Shown here one piece after another: positions 54,412-60,608 of a DNA stretch of 60,608 nt. The notes under the pieces are model-generated. The model did not search any database and had not been told where the DNA came from. It was given only the letters and a program-made list of their open reading frames with translations. The first letter of the stretch is position 1. Each line of letters starts with the position of its first letter. This DNA comes from Clostridia bacterium. Its GTDB lineage: Bacteria; Bacillota; Clostridia; UBA1381; UBA9506. Position numbers and translations under genes: made by a program. Location: NCBI GenBank assembly GCA_017546245.1, contig JAFYXI010000055.1:1-60608 (forward strand), in the 5' to 3' direction.

Positions 54412-55329
54412 CTATCTGTCGCCAAACCAGTTGGGACTTGTCATTTTTCTTAACGTTCCGTCTGCATCTATTCTGGCAGACGCACGGCGTGCAACCATAC
54501 AGTTTGTACTTGTTGCACAGGCAATTCCCGCAATGTGAGTATAGGCATATTCAACATTAACCGCAAGCACAGATGTGCTTCCTCCTGCGCCTAAAATGCC
54601 TATCCCCAGACTGTTTATAGCCTCGTATAAATCTTCTTCGATTTTTGCAAACATAGGGTCGGGATGCTTAGAACCGACTGTTCTTAAGCACGCTGCCTCT
54701 TTTGCTAAGTTAGCGGCTACGTTCGCTGTTCCGCCGATACCAATACCCAAAACAGACGGAGGACAAACCGCACCTGCTCTTGCTGATGCAACAAAGCTGT
54801 CAAGCACAAACTTTTCTATACCTTTTATGCCGTCTGCAAATGCAACTATTCTGTGTCTTGTGCCGCCAAAGCATTCGCTTCCGCCGCCTTTGGCTGCATA
54901 TGACATTTCTATAAAATCGCCGTCTACAAACTGATATGTAAAATCAGGAATATTCATACCGATATTATTTCCCGGGTCATAACCGGTCAGCGGATGCTTC
55001 ATAGTTGCACGCAAATATCCAAGCTCTGTTGCCCTTGCAACAGCTCTGCGTGCGGCATTTTCAAGCTCTACAAAGCCGCCCTCAAGCTCGCATTGGTTGC
55101 CTACTTTAAAATAAAATATCGGCCATCCGGTATCAACGCAAAGCGGATTTTCTCTCACCTTTGACATTTCCATGCTTTCAAGAGTTGCTTTTAATCCTTT
55201 TTGCGCATCTGGGTTTTCTTCTCGTTCTATCGCCTTTATAAACGCATCTTTTACGTCAGGAGATATTTCTGTTGCTCCCCGTTTGATGGTTTCAAAAAGA
55301 GCTTGTTCGTATATTTCTGTTTTAATCAC
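54412..55329 (-). CDS. Fumarate hydratase/L-tartrate dehydratase type lyase, alpha subunit
   Basis: A 305-aa alpha subunit with the [4Fe-4S] cysteines in PLCVDTGWP (near residue 63), RAGAVCPPSVLGIGIGG (near 188) and the third in TSTNCMVARRA (near 280). The class usually has CQDTG at the first site; here Gln is Val. KGGGSECFGG near 144 is the usual substrate loop. It starts with GTG, eight bases after AGAGGTG. It precedes the beta subunit and follows the amidohydrolase. Iron-sulphur hydro-lyases of this type are oxygen-sensitive, fitting an anaerobe. Confidence 0.92.
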   Translation of the reverse strand: MIKTEIYEQALFETIKRGATEISPDVKDAFIKAIEREENPDAQKGLKATLESMEMSKVRENPLCVDTGWPIFYFKVGNQCELEGGFVELENAARRAVARATELGYLRATMKHPLTGYDPGNNIGMNIPDFTYQFVDGDFIEMSYAAKGGGSECFGGTRHRIVAFADGIKGIEKFVLDSFVASARAGAVCPPSVLGIGIGGTANVAANLAKEAACLRTVGSKHPDPMFAKIEEDLYEAINSLGIGILGAGGSTSVLAVNVEYAYTHIAGIACATSTNCMVARRASARIDADGTLRKMTSPNWFGDR

Positions 55330-55341
55330 AAAGTTTCACCT

Positions 55342-56523
55342 CTACCTTTCGTCTGATTCTTCGACTTTTTTCATATCAATTCCGTTCATATTATCAAGCA
55401 CAAACTGCACGCAGGTATCGCTGCCGATTGCAAAAGCATCTTCATCAATTAAGAAGTCATTGTTGTGAGGAAGTGTTACACAGCCTTTTTCTTCGTTGCG
55501 TGTACCTAAGCGAATAAATACACCCGGCTTTTTGGTAAGATACTGCGAAAAATCTTCACTGCTCAACTTTTCGGGCATTTTCTGAAGACCTGCAGCTACT
55601 TTTTCGGCACTTTTTAAAGCAAGCTGCGATATGTAAGGATTATTATAAACCACATATGTTTTTAGCGAAGTATCTAAAACTGCCTCTACACCCGTTTCGC
55701 CGGCGGTATTTTTTGCGATTTCTTCAATTCGTTTAATAAGAAATTTATCCAGTTCCATATCAAAGGTACGGATTGTACCGAGCATATATGCATGGTCGGC
55801 AATTACATTCTGGGTTGTGCCTCCGTCAAGCTTGCCTATTGAGCATACATACTTGCTGAACGGGTTTATCTCTCTTGCAAGCATATACTGAATATTGTTA
55901 TATGTTCTTATTGCCGCCGCAAGCGCATCTTTTCCTGTTTGCGGAAGAGTTGCGTGTGCCGTTGCCCCGTAAAAATCCATGCGAAAGTTTCGGCTTGATG
56001 CCATAGAAGCTCCTGAGCACACTCCAATTTTGCCGCTGTCTAACCAGTTTTCTATATGCATACCGATTATTACATCAATTTCATCCATAACTCCGCCTTT
56101 TACCAGTTCTTCTGCTCCGCTTCTTATCCCCTCTTCACTAGGCTGAAAAACAAGCATAACTCTGCACGAAAGCTTATCTTCCATTTCTTTTAATGCTTTT
56201 GCCGTTCCCAAAAGCATTGCTGTGTGTGCATCGTGACCACAAGCGTGCATCTGTCCGTCAATTTTAGATTTAAACGGTAAATCGGTCTTTTCCTGAATTA
56301 AAAGTGCATCCATATCGGCACGGATACCGATTGTAAAATGTTTTTTATCAGGATTTATAATACCTACCACACTTGACTCACCGTATTTTTCGGTGTATTC
56401 AATGCCCAGGCTTTCAAGCTCTCTTTTTACTACAGCAATGGTTTTCGGTAATTCAAAACCTATTTCAGGATATGCGTGTATTTCGTGTCTTAATGAAACT
56501 ATATAGTCTTTATCTGCATACAT
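55342..56523 (-). CDS. M20-family amidohydrolase
   Basis: A 393-aa zinc-dependent amidohydrolase of the M20D/aminoacylase type: LRHEIHAYPEIGFE near residue 10, GIRADMDALLIQE near 70, MHACGHDAHTAML near 94 with metal-binding Cys and His, FQPSEEG near 129 and HATLPQTGKDA near 191. It hydrolyses N-acyl amino acids or related amides. ATG 56523 follows AAGGAGTG; a GTG three codons upstream is less likely. It is in one transcript with the AtuA/DUF4387 pair and the lyase, so its substrate may be an N-acylated or amide form of the same compound. Confidence 0.9.
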   Translation of the reverse strand: MYADKDYIVSLRHEIHAYPEIGFELPKTIAVVKRELESLGIEYTEKYGESSVVGIINPDKKHFTIGIRADMDALLIQEKTDLPFKSKIDGQMHACGHDAHTAMLLGTAKALKEMEDKLSCRVMLVFQPSEEGIRSGAEELVKGGVMDEIDVIIGMHIENWLDSGKIGVCSGASMASSRNFRMDFYGATAHATLPQTGKDALAAAIRTYNNIQYMLAREINPFSKYVCSIGKLDGGTTQNVIADHAYMLGTIRTFDMELDKFLIKRIEEIAKNTAGETGVEAVLDTSLKTYVVYNNPYISQLALKSAEKVAAGLQKMPEKLSSEDFSQYLTKKPGVFIRLGTRNEEKGCVTLPHNNDFLIDEDAFAIGSDTCVQFVLDNMNGIDMKKVEESDER

Positions 56524-56538
56524 AAATATCACTCCTTA

Positions 56539-56841
56539 CTATATTTCGATATTTGCAAGCGGCACATGCTGCTGACATCCGTATATATCGCTGTCGGCAA
56601 GACTGCCGCTTATATTTTTTCTCGGAAAAGTTATTTTTATCGAATTTACAACTCCATAAGAAATAACATCAATCTTGTCTTCCAAAACATCATAAGCTTT
56701 TGCGATGTCTGCCTTTTTTAGCCTTTTTTCGACATATTCCATATCGTCTTTAGAATTAAAAATTAAGTCAAAGGTTATAAAAAGAGGTCCTGCATTTTTG
56801 CTTCTTAAAATTTTTGTATAATCAATTAACTTTTTCATCAT
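56539..56841 (-). CDS. DUF4387-family protein (AtuA-associated small subunit)
   Basis: A 100-aa ferredoxin-fold-like protein beginning LIDYTKILRSKNAGPLFITFD with FNSKDDMEYVE next and a conserved end ADSDIYGCQQHVPL. DUF4387 genes are regularly found beside, or fused to, AtuA-like proteins. The start codon overlaps the AtuA stop (TAATG) with GGAGG upstream, so the two are coupled and probably form one complex. Its biochemical role is not known. Confidence 0.85.
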   Translation of the reverse strand: MMKKLIDYTKILRSKNAGPLFITFDLIFNSKDDMEYVEKRLKKADIAKAYDVLEDKIDVISYGVVNSIKITFPRKNISGSLADSDIYGCQQHVPLANIEI

Positions 56842-58154
56842 TAAACCTCCTCAACAGTTATTTTCGCCGTTTCAATCAGAGAATCAACCTTTGCAAGATG
56901 GAATACCGAAAATTCGTAAACAGGCCCTACATGAATATCTGACGGCGAAAACGGAAATGCAAGATTTCCTGCTGTGGATTTTCTGCCCTCATAATCGCAA
57001 TGAAGCATACGGCTTCTGACCAATGCACAAACTGTATCAGCTATTTCCTGCGTTTTGCCAACAATATCTATAATTATTCCGAGAGAGCTTTCCTCTCCGC
57101 CGTTTAATTTAAAGTGAATCTCGTAGCTGTTTGCAGGGAGTGTTTTTTTGGTGTTTTCTTTTACAAAATCTGTAACTGTTTTTGTTATTTTATCAATGTT
57201 TTTAATTGTTTCGCTGTCATAAACAGTTGCAGGACAAATGGTTCTGTAACCCGAACACTTTACGCCCTCAAGCTTTAATGTTTTTTCCTCAGCATCGTGA
57301 AAAACCGAGCCGCTTACTCTTACTGTGCGTTCATCAACCTGCTTAAATTCAGAATTTGTTAAATCGCAAACACCGTCAGGTTCGTATATCAAATACGGAT
57401 TTGATTGCTCGTAAAGCGTATGTGCCGCCACTCTGTCAACTGTGCATCTGCGAATCGGATTTGCAGGACGAAGTTCAAAGTAGTCGTCATATATGTACGC
57501 CTGCATTACATCAGCAGCTGCAACCGGTTCAGAGCACATTGCACCGCACTCCATAATTTTTGCCATATGAAATGCAAGACCGGGATTATATCCGCTGTAG
57601 ATACAGGGCGCTGCATAAATTGCGGTATCACATGCACGGCCGCAAATAATTACATCAACATTTTTTTTTAGCAACTCGATAATAGGTGCAATACCTATCT
57701 GACTTACAATGCGGACACTTTCTTCTATACTTTTTCTTTCAGCCGGAAATTCGCTGCTCATATCTGAAAGCTTTCCGTCATCAAATTTTTCAAGCACATA
57801 GCCGGTATCTACATCACTTAATACAGTTCCTAATTTAAAGCTTAAATTTTGCTCTTTCGCAACCTCTAATAATATTTCTTTAAGCCATTTGACGTGAACA
57901 CTACTTCCTGCTCCGCCTGCCGTTCCTATTATGAAAGGAGCTTTGTGCTCAAGAGCTTTGGGAAGAGCAAGGGCAATATCCCTTTTAACTGCGCCTCTGT
58001 CTGTAAAAGATTTTCCACTACCGAGATAATACGGTCCCGGGTCGGTTGAACCGGCATCTACACCAAGATAATCAACCTTCTCTGAAAAAGCAATTTCTAA
58101 CGCTTCCTCGCTGTAGCCATAACCTAAAAGTCCGTTTAACGCAACGATTTTCAC
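56841..58154 (-). CDS. AtuA-like protein (DUF1446, acyclic-terpene-utilisation family)
   Basis: A 437-aa protein: VALNGLLGYGY start, VDYLGVDAGSTDPGPYYLG near residue 27, FIIGTAGGAGSSVHVKW near 74, VIICGRACDTAIYAAP near 166, and MECGAMCSEPVAA near 200. The family is named after AtuA of Pseudomonas but is widespread in organisms that do not use terpenes, where its reaction is unclear. I place the start at GTG 58154 behind GGAGG; a TTG three codons earlier abuts that site. First gene of the operon, divergent from the AraC regulator at 58293. Confidence 0.88.
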   Translation of the reverse strand: MKIVALNGLLGYGYSEEALEIAFSEKVDYLGVDAGSTDPGPYYLGSGKSFTDRGAVKRDIALALPKALEHKAPFIIGTAGGAGSSVHVKWLKEILLEVAKEQNLSFKLGTVLSDVDTGYVLEKFDDGKLSDMSSEFPAERKSIEESVRIVSQIGIAPIIELLKKNVDVIICGRACDTAIYAAPCIYSGYNPGLAFHMAKIMECGAMCSEPVAAADVMQAYIYDDYFELRPANPIRRCTVDRVAAHTLYEQSNPYLIYEPDGVCDLTNSEFKQVDERTVRVSGSVFHDAEEKTLKLEGVKCSGYRTICPATVYDSETIKNIDKITKTVTDFVKENTKKTLPANSYEIHFKLNGGEESSLGIIIDIVGKTQEIADTVCALVRSRMLHCDYEGRKSTAGNLAFPFSPSDIHVGPVYEFSVFHLAKVDSLIETAKITVEEV

Positions 58155-58292
58155 AACTATCAATCCTCCAATATATTTACAAAAACTTTTTAATTAATTA
58201 TAACATTCTGTTTATCCAGTTTTATTGCATTATGTCAACAAAATATTGCATTTTAGTCAAAATTGTGATAATATTTTTTCGAGGTGGTATTA

Positions 58293-59141
58293 TTGGATTA
58301 CAAAAATTTTGTACTTGAATATTACAAAAACGCATCAAACGGCATTCATATTCAAGAGGTACATAACTCTGTTGAAGCTAAAAAACTGCATTCTCACGAA
58401 TATTTTCAGATATATTATATAAAAAAAGGCTCGCTTACCCACCACATAAACGACAGTAAAGCAAAGCTTGTAGTGGGCGATATGTTTATTGTGCCGCCCG
58501 GCATAAAGCACAAAATATCCGATGACGAGGATGCCGCATTTTACTCGCTGTCATTTTTGCCCGATGCGGTTACATCACATACGCACGATTCTTTGGCATC
58601 AAGCTTTTTAAATAATCAGCTGACACAAAATAATATACGCCTTAAAATTTCGCTTTCTTCTGAAGAAGCTTTAAGAGTAGAAAATATAATCAGTCAGATT
58701 TACAAAGAATTTGAAAGCAAAAAAATAGGCTATGGCGAAATCGTCAAAGCCTATATTTTAGTTCTTATTTCAATTTTTGCAAGATTATACTACGAGAGTG
58801 TTCCTGCTGCTATTAAAATTGAAGATAATAAAGATTTTATACTTCGCTGTATAGAATATATAGATAATCATTACTATCAGGACATAAATCTTGAAAGCAT
58901 AGTAAGACTTTCTGCAATGTCTAAAACAAAATTCTGCAAGGTTTTTTCTGAAACAACCGGATGTTCTTTTAATACCTATTTAAATCAGCAGCGTATAAGA
59001 AAAGCAACCGAATACATAAAAAACGGATATAAAATAACTGCCATATACGGTCTTTGCGGTTATAACGATTTTTCAACCTTTTATCGTAACTTTGTTAAAA
59101 TAACAGGTCTGTCGCCTACAAAATACCTTAAAGAACTGTAA
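58293..59141 (+). CDS. AraC-family regulator of the AtuA/lyase cluster
   Basis: A 282-aa regulator starting at TTG 58293, five bases after GAGGTGG; a GTG three codons upstream is inside that site. N-terminal cupin-like domain (HSHEYFQIYYIKKGSLTHH near residue 32, FIVPPGIKHKIS near 65), C-terminal AraC domain (LESIVRLSAMSKTKFCKVFS near 205, the second helix-turn-helix near 245 and the GLSPTKYL end). Divergent from the AtuA-headed operon with a 138-base shared control region. Confidence 0.88.
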   Translation: MDYKNFVLEYYKNASNGIHIQEVHNSVEAKKLHSHEYFQIYYIKKGSLTHHINDSKAKLVVGDMFIVPPGIKHKISDDEDAAFYSLSFLPDAVTSHTHDSLASSFLNNQLTQNNIRLKISLSSEEALRVENIISQIYKEFESKKIGYGEIVKAYILVLISIFARLYYESVPAAIKIEDNKDFILRCIEYIDNHYYQDINLESIVRLSAMSKTKFCKVFSETTGCSFNTYLNQQRIRKATEYIKNGYKITAIYGLCGYNDFSTFYRNFVKITGLSPTKYLKEL

Positions 59142-59196
59142 AACAGATTTATTATTAAGATAATATAAAGTAAATCCTTTATCACACACAGCAGGC

Positions 59197-59254
59197 AATT
59201 TCATCTGCGAAGCAAATTTCATCCACAAAGTGGATTTATTCCGTCATATGACGG
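59197..59254. repeat. Short hairpin array with AATTTCAT spacers (array 2)
   Basis: Spacers AATTTCAT at 59197-59204 and 59215-59222 alternate with small hairpins at 59206-59214, 59223-59233 and a perfect 14-bp palindrome at 59241-59254. It looks like the right half of the design seen in array 1 and is nearly identical in part to array 3 (CATCTGCGAAGCA). Confidence 0.65.
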
Positions 59255-59307
59255 ATCTTCCGGAAAAAAGCACTTACTCTCGTAAGTGCTTTTTTCCGGA
59301 AGATCCG
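59252..59307. terminator. 26-bp perfect palindromic hairpin
   Basis: Arms 59252-59277 and 59282-59307 are exact reverse complements with a 4-nt loop. Each arm has a six-A or six-T run. It lies 20 bases beyond the DUF2085 stop and could terminate transcription from both sides, but it is far longer and more perfect than an ordinary terminator. Confidence 0.75.
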
Positions 59308-59328
59308 AATGGTTTGGATGCATTAACT

Positions 59329-59694
59329 TTAACAGCATTTTAAATTCTGTAAAACTATCGTCACCCACCATACTGTAAACATATGTATACTTATAAACAA
59401 ATAAACTATCCCAACTCCTCCAAGAATCCCTGTTATTAATCTTCTAAAATTATTGCTTTCTTTTTTGAATTTTAATTGTATGCCTCCATCTACAAACATG
59501 GGAACCATACATATCAATATCCATAAATAGTTGTCACATCGTGTGATACATGCCATAATTATTCCTAAAAAATAGCCAATTAAAATGCCAGTACATCTTG
59601 CGCATAGAGGAAATTGTTTTCCTTTAAAATGGAAAGACCTTTCCGGCTTTTGATGGCACATAAAAGCAATAGCAAGAAACTTTTCAAATTTCAT
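59329..59694 (-). CDS. DUF2085 membrane protein
   Basis: A 121-aa protein with the DUF2085 signature MCHQKPERSF near residue 13 and PLCARCTGILIGYFLG near 29 (conserved His and Cys pairs), then three further hydrophobic segments. The family is found in many Firmicutes and its function is unknown; the Cys/His pattern suggests metal or redox chemistry at the membrane. It begins six bases after the zinc-ribbon gene and is co-transcribed with it. Confidence 0.88.
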   Translation of the reverse strand: MKFEKFLAIAFMCHQKPERSFHFKGKQFPLCARCTGILIGYFLGIIMACITRCDNYLWILICMVPMFVDGGIQLKFKKESNNFRRLITGILGGVGIVYLFISIHMFTVWWVTIVLQNLKCC

Positions 59695-59700
59695 TTAAAA

Positions 59701-60006
59701 TTAAAAACCACTCATTCCAATAGCTGCACCAAGAATAACCGCATAAATTATATAGAAAATTACTGATATAATTACACTTACTAAAGCACCCTTACCAGCA
59801 GACTTAGCCTTTAGTGGTGTGTTTTCTTTCCATACCAAATAAAGAATTAAACCCACGATTGGAATACAAAAACCTAACAAAGCCCATCCAAAACTACTAG
59901 AATCAGCTTGATTTTGCAATGCTTTATTATCCTGCGAGCAACCACAACCAGGGCAAATTACTGCATCATCCATAATTTCCTTTCCACACTTTAAACAATA
60001 CTTCAT
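59701..60006 (-). CDS. Zinc-ribbon membrane protein
   Basis: A 101-aa protein: N-terminal zinc ribbon (KYCLKCGKEIMDDAVICPGCG, two CxxC pairs, here given in two parts: YCLKCG and ICPGCG), a short polar linker and two transmembrane segments (about 38-57 and 72-96) around a lysine-rich loop. ATG 60006 follows GAGGTG at six bases. Such proteins are common and functionally undefined; co-transcription with DUF2085 is the only clue. Confidence 0.85.
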   Translation of the reverse strand: MKYCLKCGKEIMDDAVICPGCGCSQDNKALQNQADSSSFGWALLGFCIPIVGLILYLVWKENTPLKAKSAGKGALVSVIISVIFYIIYAVILGAAIGMSGF

Positions 60007-60126
60007 TTTAATCACCTCAAAAATAAAAATTTTGTCGACATTTGTCAGTAGTATTTTATCCTACTTTATGCTATTTGTCAATACTAAATGCGATTCTAGT
60101 ATATAATTATTTTAGAGGTGACAGAT

Positions 60127-60285
60127 ATGAAACCATTAAAAGAAAAAATAAGCATAACAATTGACAGTGATATTCTTGAAAAATTGCGTGTGTTTGCCGA
60201 AAATGACGATCGTTCTTTATCTCAATATATAAATATTATTTTAAAAGAACATATAAACAAAACTATGCCGAAATCTAATTCATAA
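60127..60285 (+). CDS. Small ribbon-helix-helix (Arc/MetJ-type) protein
   Basis: A 52-aa protein with the RHH pattern: strand KISITIDSDILEKLRVFA, then a helix-turn-helix NDDRSLSQYINIILKEHI. These are DNA-binding autoregulators, often antitoxins or plasmid/mobile-element regulators. AGAGGTGA precedes the ATG at good spacing. No toxin gene follows before the terminator at 60303, so it stands alone. It is divergent from the zinc-ribbon gene. Confidence 0.8.
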   Translation: MKPLKEKISITIDSDILEKLRVFAENDDRSLSQYINIILKEHINKTMPKSNS

Positions 60286-60302
60286 TTATATAATCGAGAG
60301 AT

Positions 60303-60343
60303 ATAAAACCAGCTTTACTCAATTGTGGCAAAGCTAGTTTTAT
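60303..60343. terminator. Terminator after the RHH gene
   Basis: Fourteen-base arms (60303-60316 with 60330-60343, one imperfect pair), 18 bases after the stop codon. Bases 60344-60500 show nothing else I can identify. Confidence 0.65.
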
Positions 60344-60502
60344 GTATAATGATTATTCTCTGACTGTCGTTGGTTCAAGTCTGGTTCAAAACCGCTTGGC
60401 ATCTTACCTTTTGTTTCAAAACTGATTTTTAGCAAAAAAACAAAATTATTAATTATTCATCAGCGAGCGACTTCACGTACATAATAGATGCAAAAAGTTT
60501 TT

Positions 60503-60608
60503 AATGAAATCGTTCGTTTCACTCACGATGAAATCAAAGTTTTACAACTTTGATGAAATTAAATCCGTCTTTTATTCGCCGCAGGCGATTTCATCTGCGA
60601 AGCAGATT
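60503..60608. repeat. Hairpin array with inverted spacers, cut by the window end (array 3)
   Basis: Left-half spacers ATGAAAT (60504-60510, 60528-60534, 60553-60559) alternate with hairpins (60509-60529 region with 5-bp stem, and a 7-bp stem 60535-60552). After a centre at 60561-60576, right-half spacer ATTTCAT (60588-60594) alternates with hairpins 60577-60587 and 60595-60605. Same mirror design as array 1 with a different spacer word. It continues past the window. Confidence 0.7.

Noticed and set aside
54575-54934. 119-codon plus-strand frame inside the hydro-lyase alpha gene
   Set aside because: Shadow of a strongly conserved gene with iron-sulphur cysteines in the other strand.

Overview
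The window looks like a chromosomal segment of a low-GC, endospore-forming member of the Clostridia, probably an uncultured gut-type lineage. Supporting signs are AT-rich DNA, strong AGGAGG-type ribosome sites, frequent GTG/TTG starts, a cotJABC spore-coat operon, the thyX thymidylate synthase, LplB/YtcP-type sugar permeases with a lipoprotein binding protein, S-layer-homology (SLH) anchored proteins and many AraC regulators. I saw no rRNA, tRNA, CRISPR array or intact insertion sequence.

Layout. 1-1340: small accessory genes, with a strikingly nested structured leader RNA (464-672) and a hairpin array beside an S23-type four-helix-bundle gene. 1372-3308: SGNH esterase and nagA. 3868-9093: a divergent sugar-phosphate locus (phosphoesterase, PfkB kinase, SorC regulator <-> class II aldolase, SorE-like dehydrogenase), with a perfect 12-bp palindromic operator sitting on the promoter. 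9155-15599: housekeeping block (rpsI, rplM, tmk, thyX, ribF, truB), then an AlkD-like protein and a Gfo/Idh/MocA oxidoreductase. 15843-19647: NhaC-type antiporter, EamA transporter, cotJABC. 19719-26222: a decaying carbohydrate region: RpiB-like isomerase, SGNH hydrolase, a broken glycyl-radical-enzyme gene, an AraC regulator, a second AraC gene stopped by one TAG, an RraA gene with an internal deletion, and an intact MBL-fold hydrolase.

26431-49635: thirteen genes on the minus strand that form one polysaccharide-utilisation locus. Two SLH proteins come first, then a sugar-binding lipoprotein, a 1274-aa heparinase II/III-type lyase, two large Ig-like secreted proteins, two ABC permeases, a GH-like protein of unknown family, a GH88 unsaturated glucuronyl hydrolase, a phosphoesterase, an oxidoreductase and a NodB-like protein. 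A membrane-bound YesN/AraC-type sensor-regulator is divergent at 49913. The lyase plus GH88 pair implies a uronic-acid polysaccharide: cut outside the cell, import of unsaturated oligosaccharides, hydrolysis inside. No ABC ATPase is encoded here, which is usual when a shared MsmK-type ATPase serves several importers.

52168-52490 is a compact gene graveyard: the 3' end of a second cotJC, the tail of an AraC gene, an MBL fragment and an alkaline-phosphatase-family gene lacking its N-terminus. 53778-59141 holds a catabolic cluster (two-subunit fumarase/tartrate-dehydratase type lyase, M20 amidohydrolase, DUF4387, AtuA-like protein) with its own AraC regulator. 59190-60608 has small membrane/zinc-ribbon genes, a ribbon-helix-helix protein, a 26-bp perfect palindrome and two further hairpin arrays of the same design as the one near position 1200.
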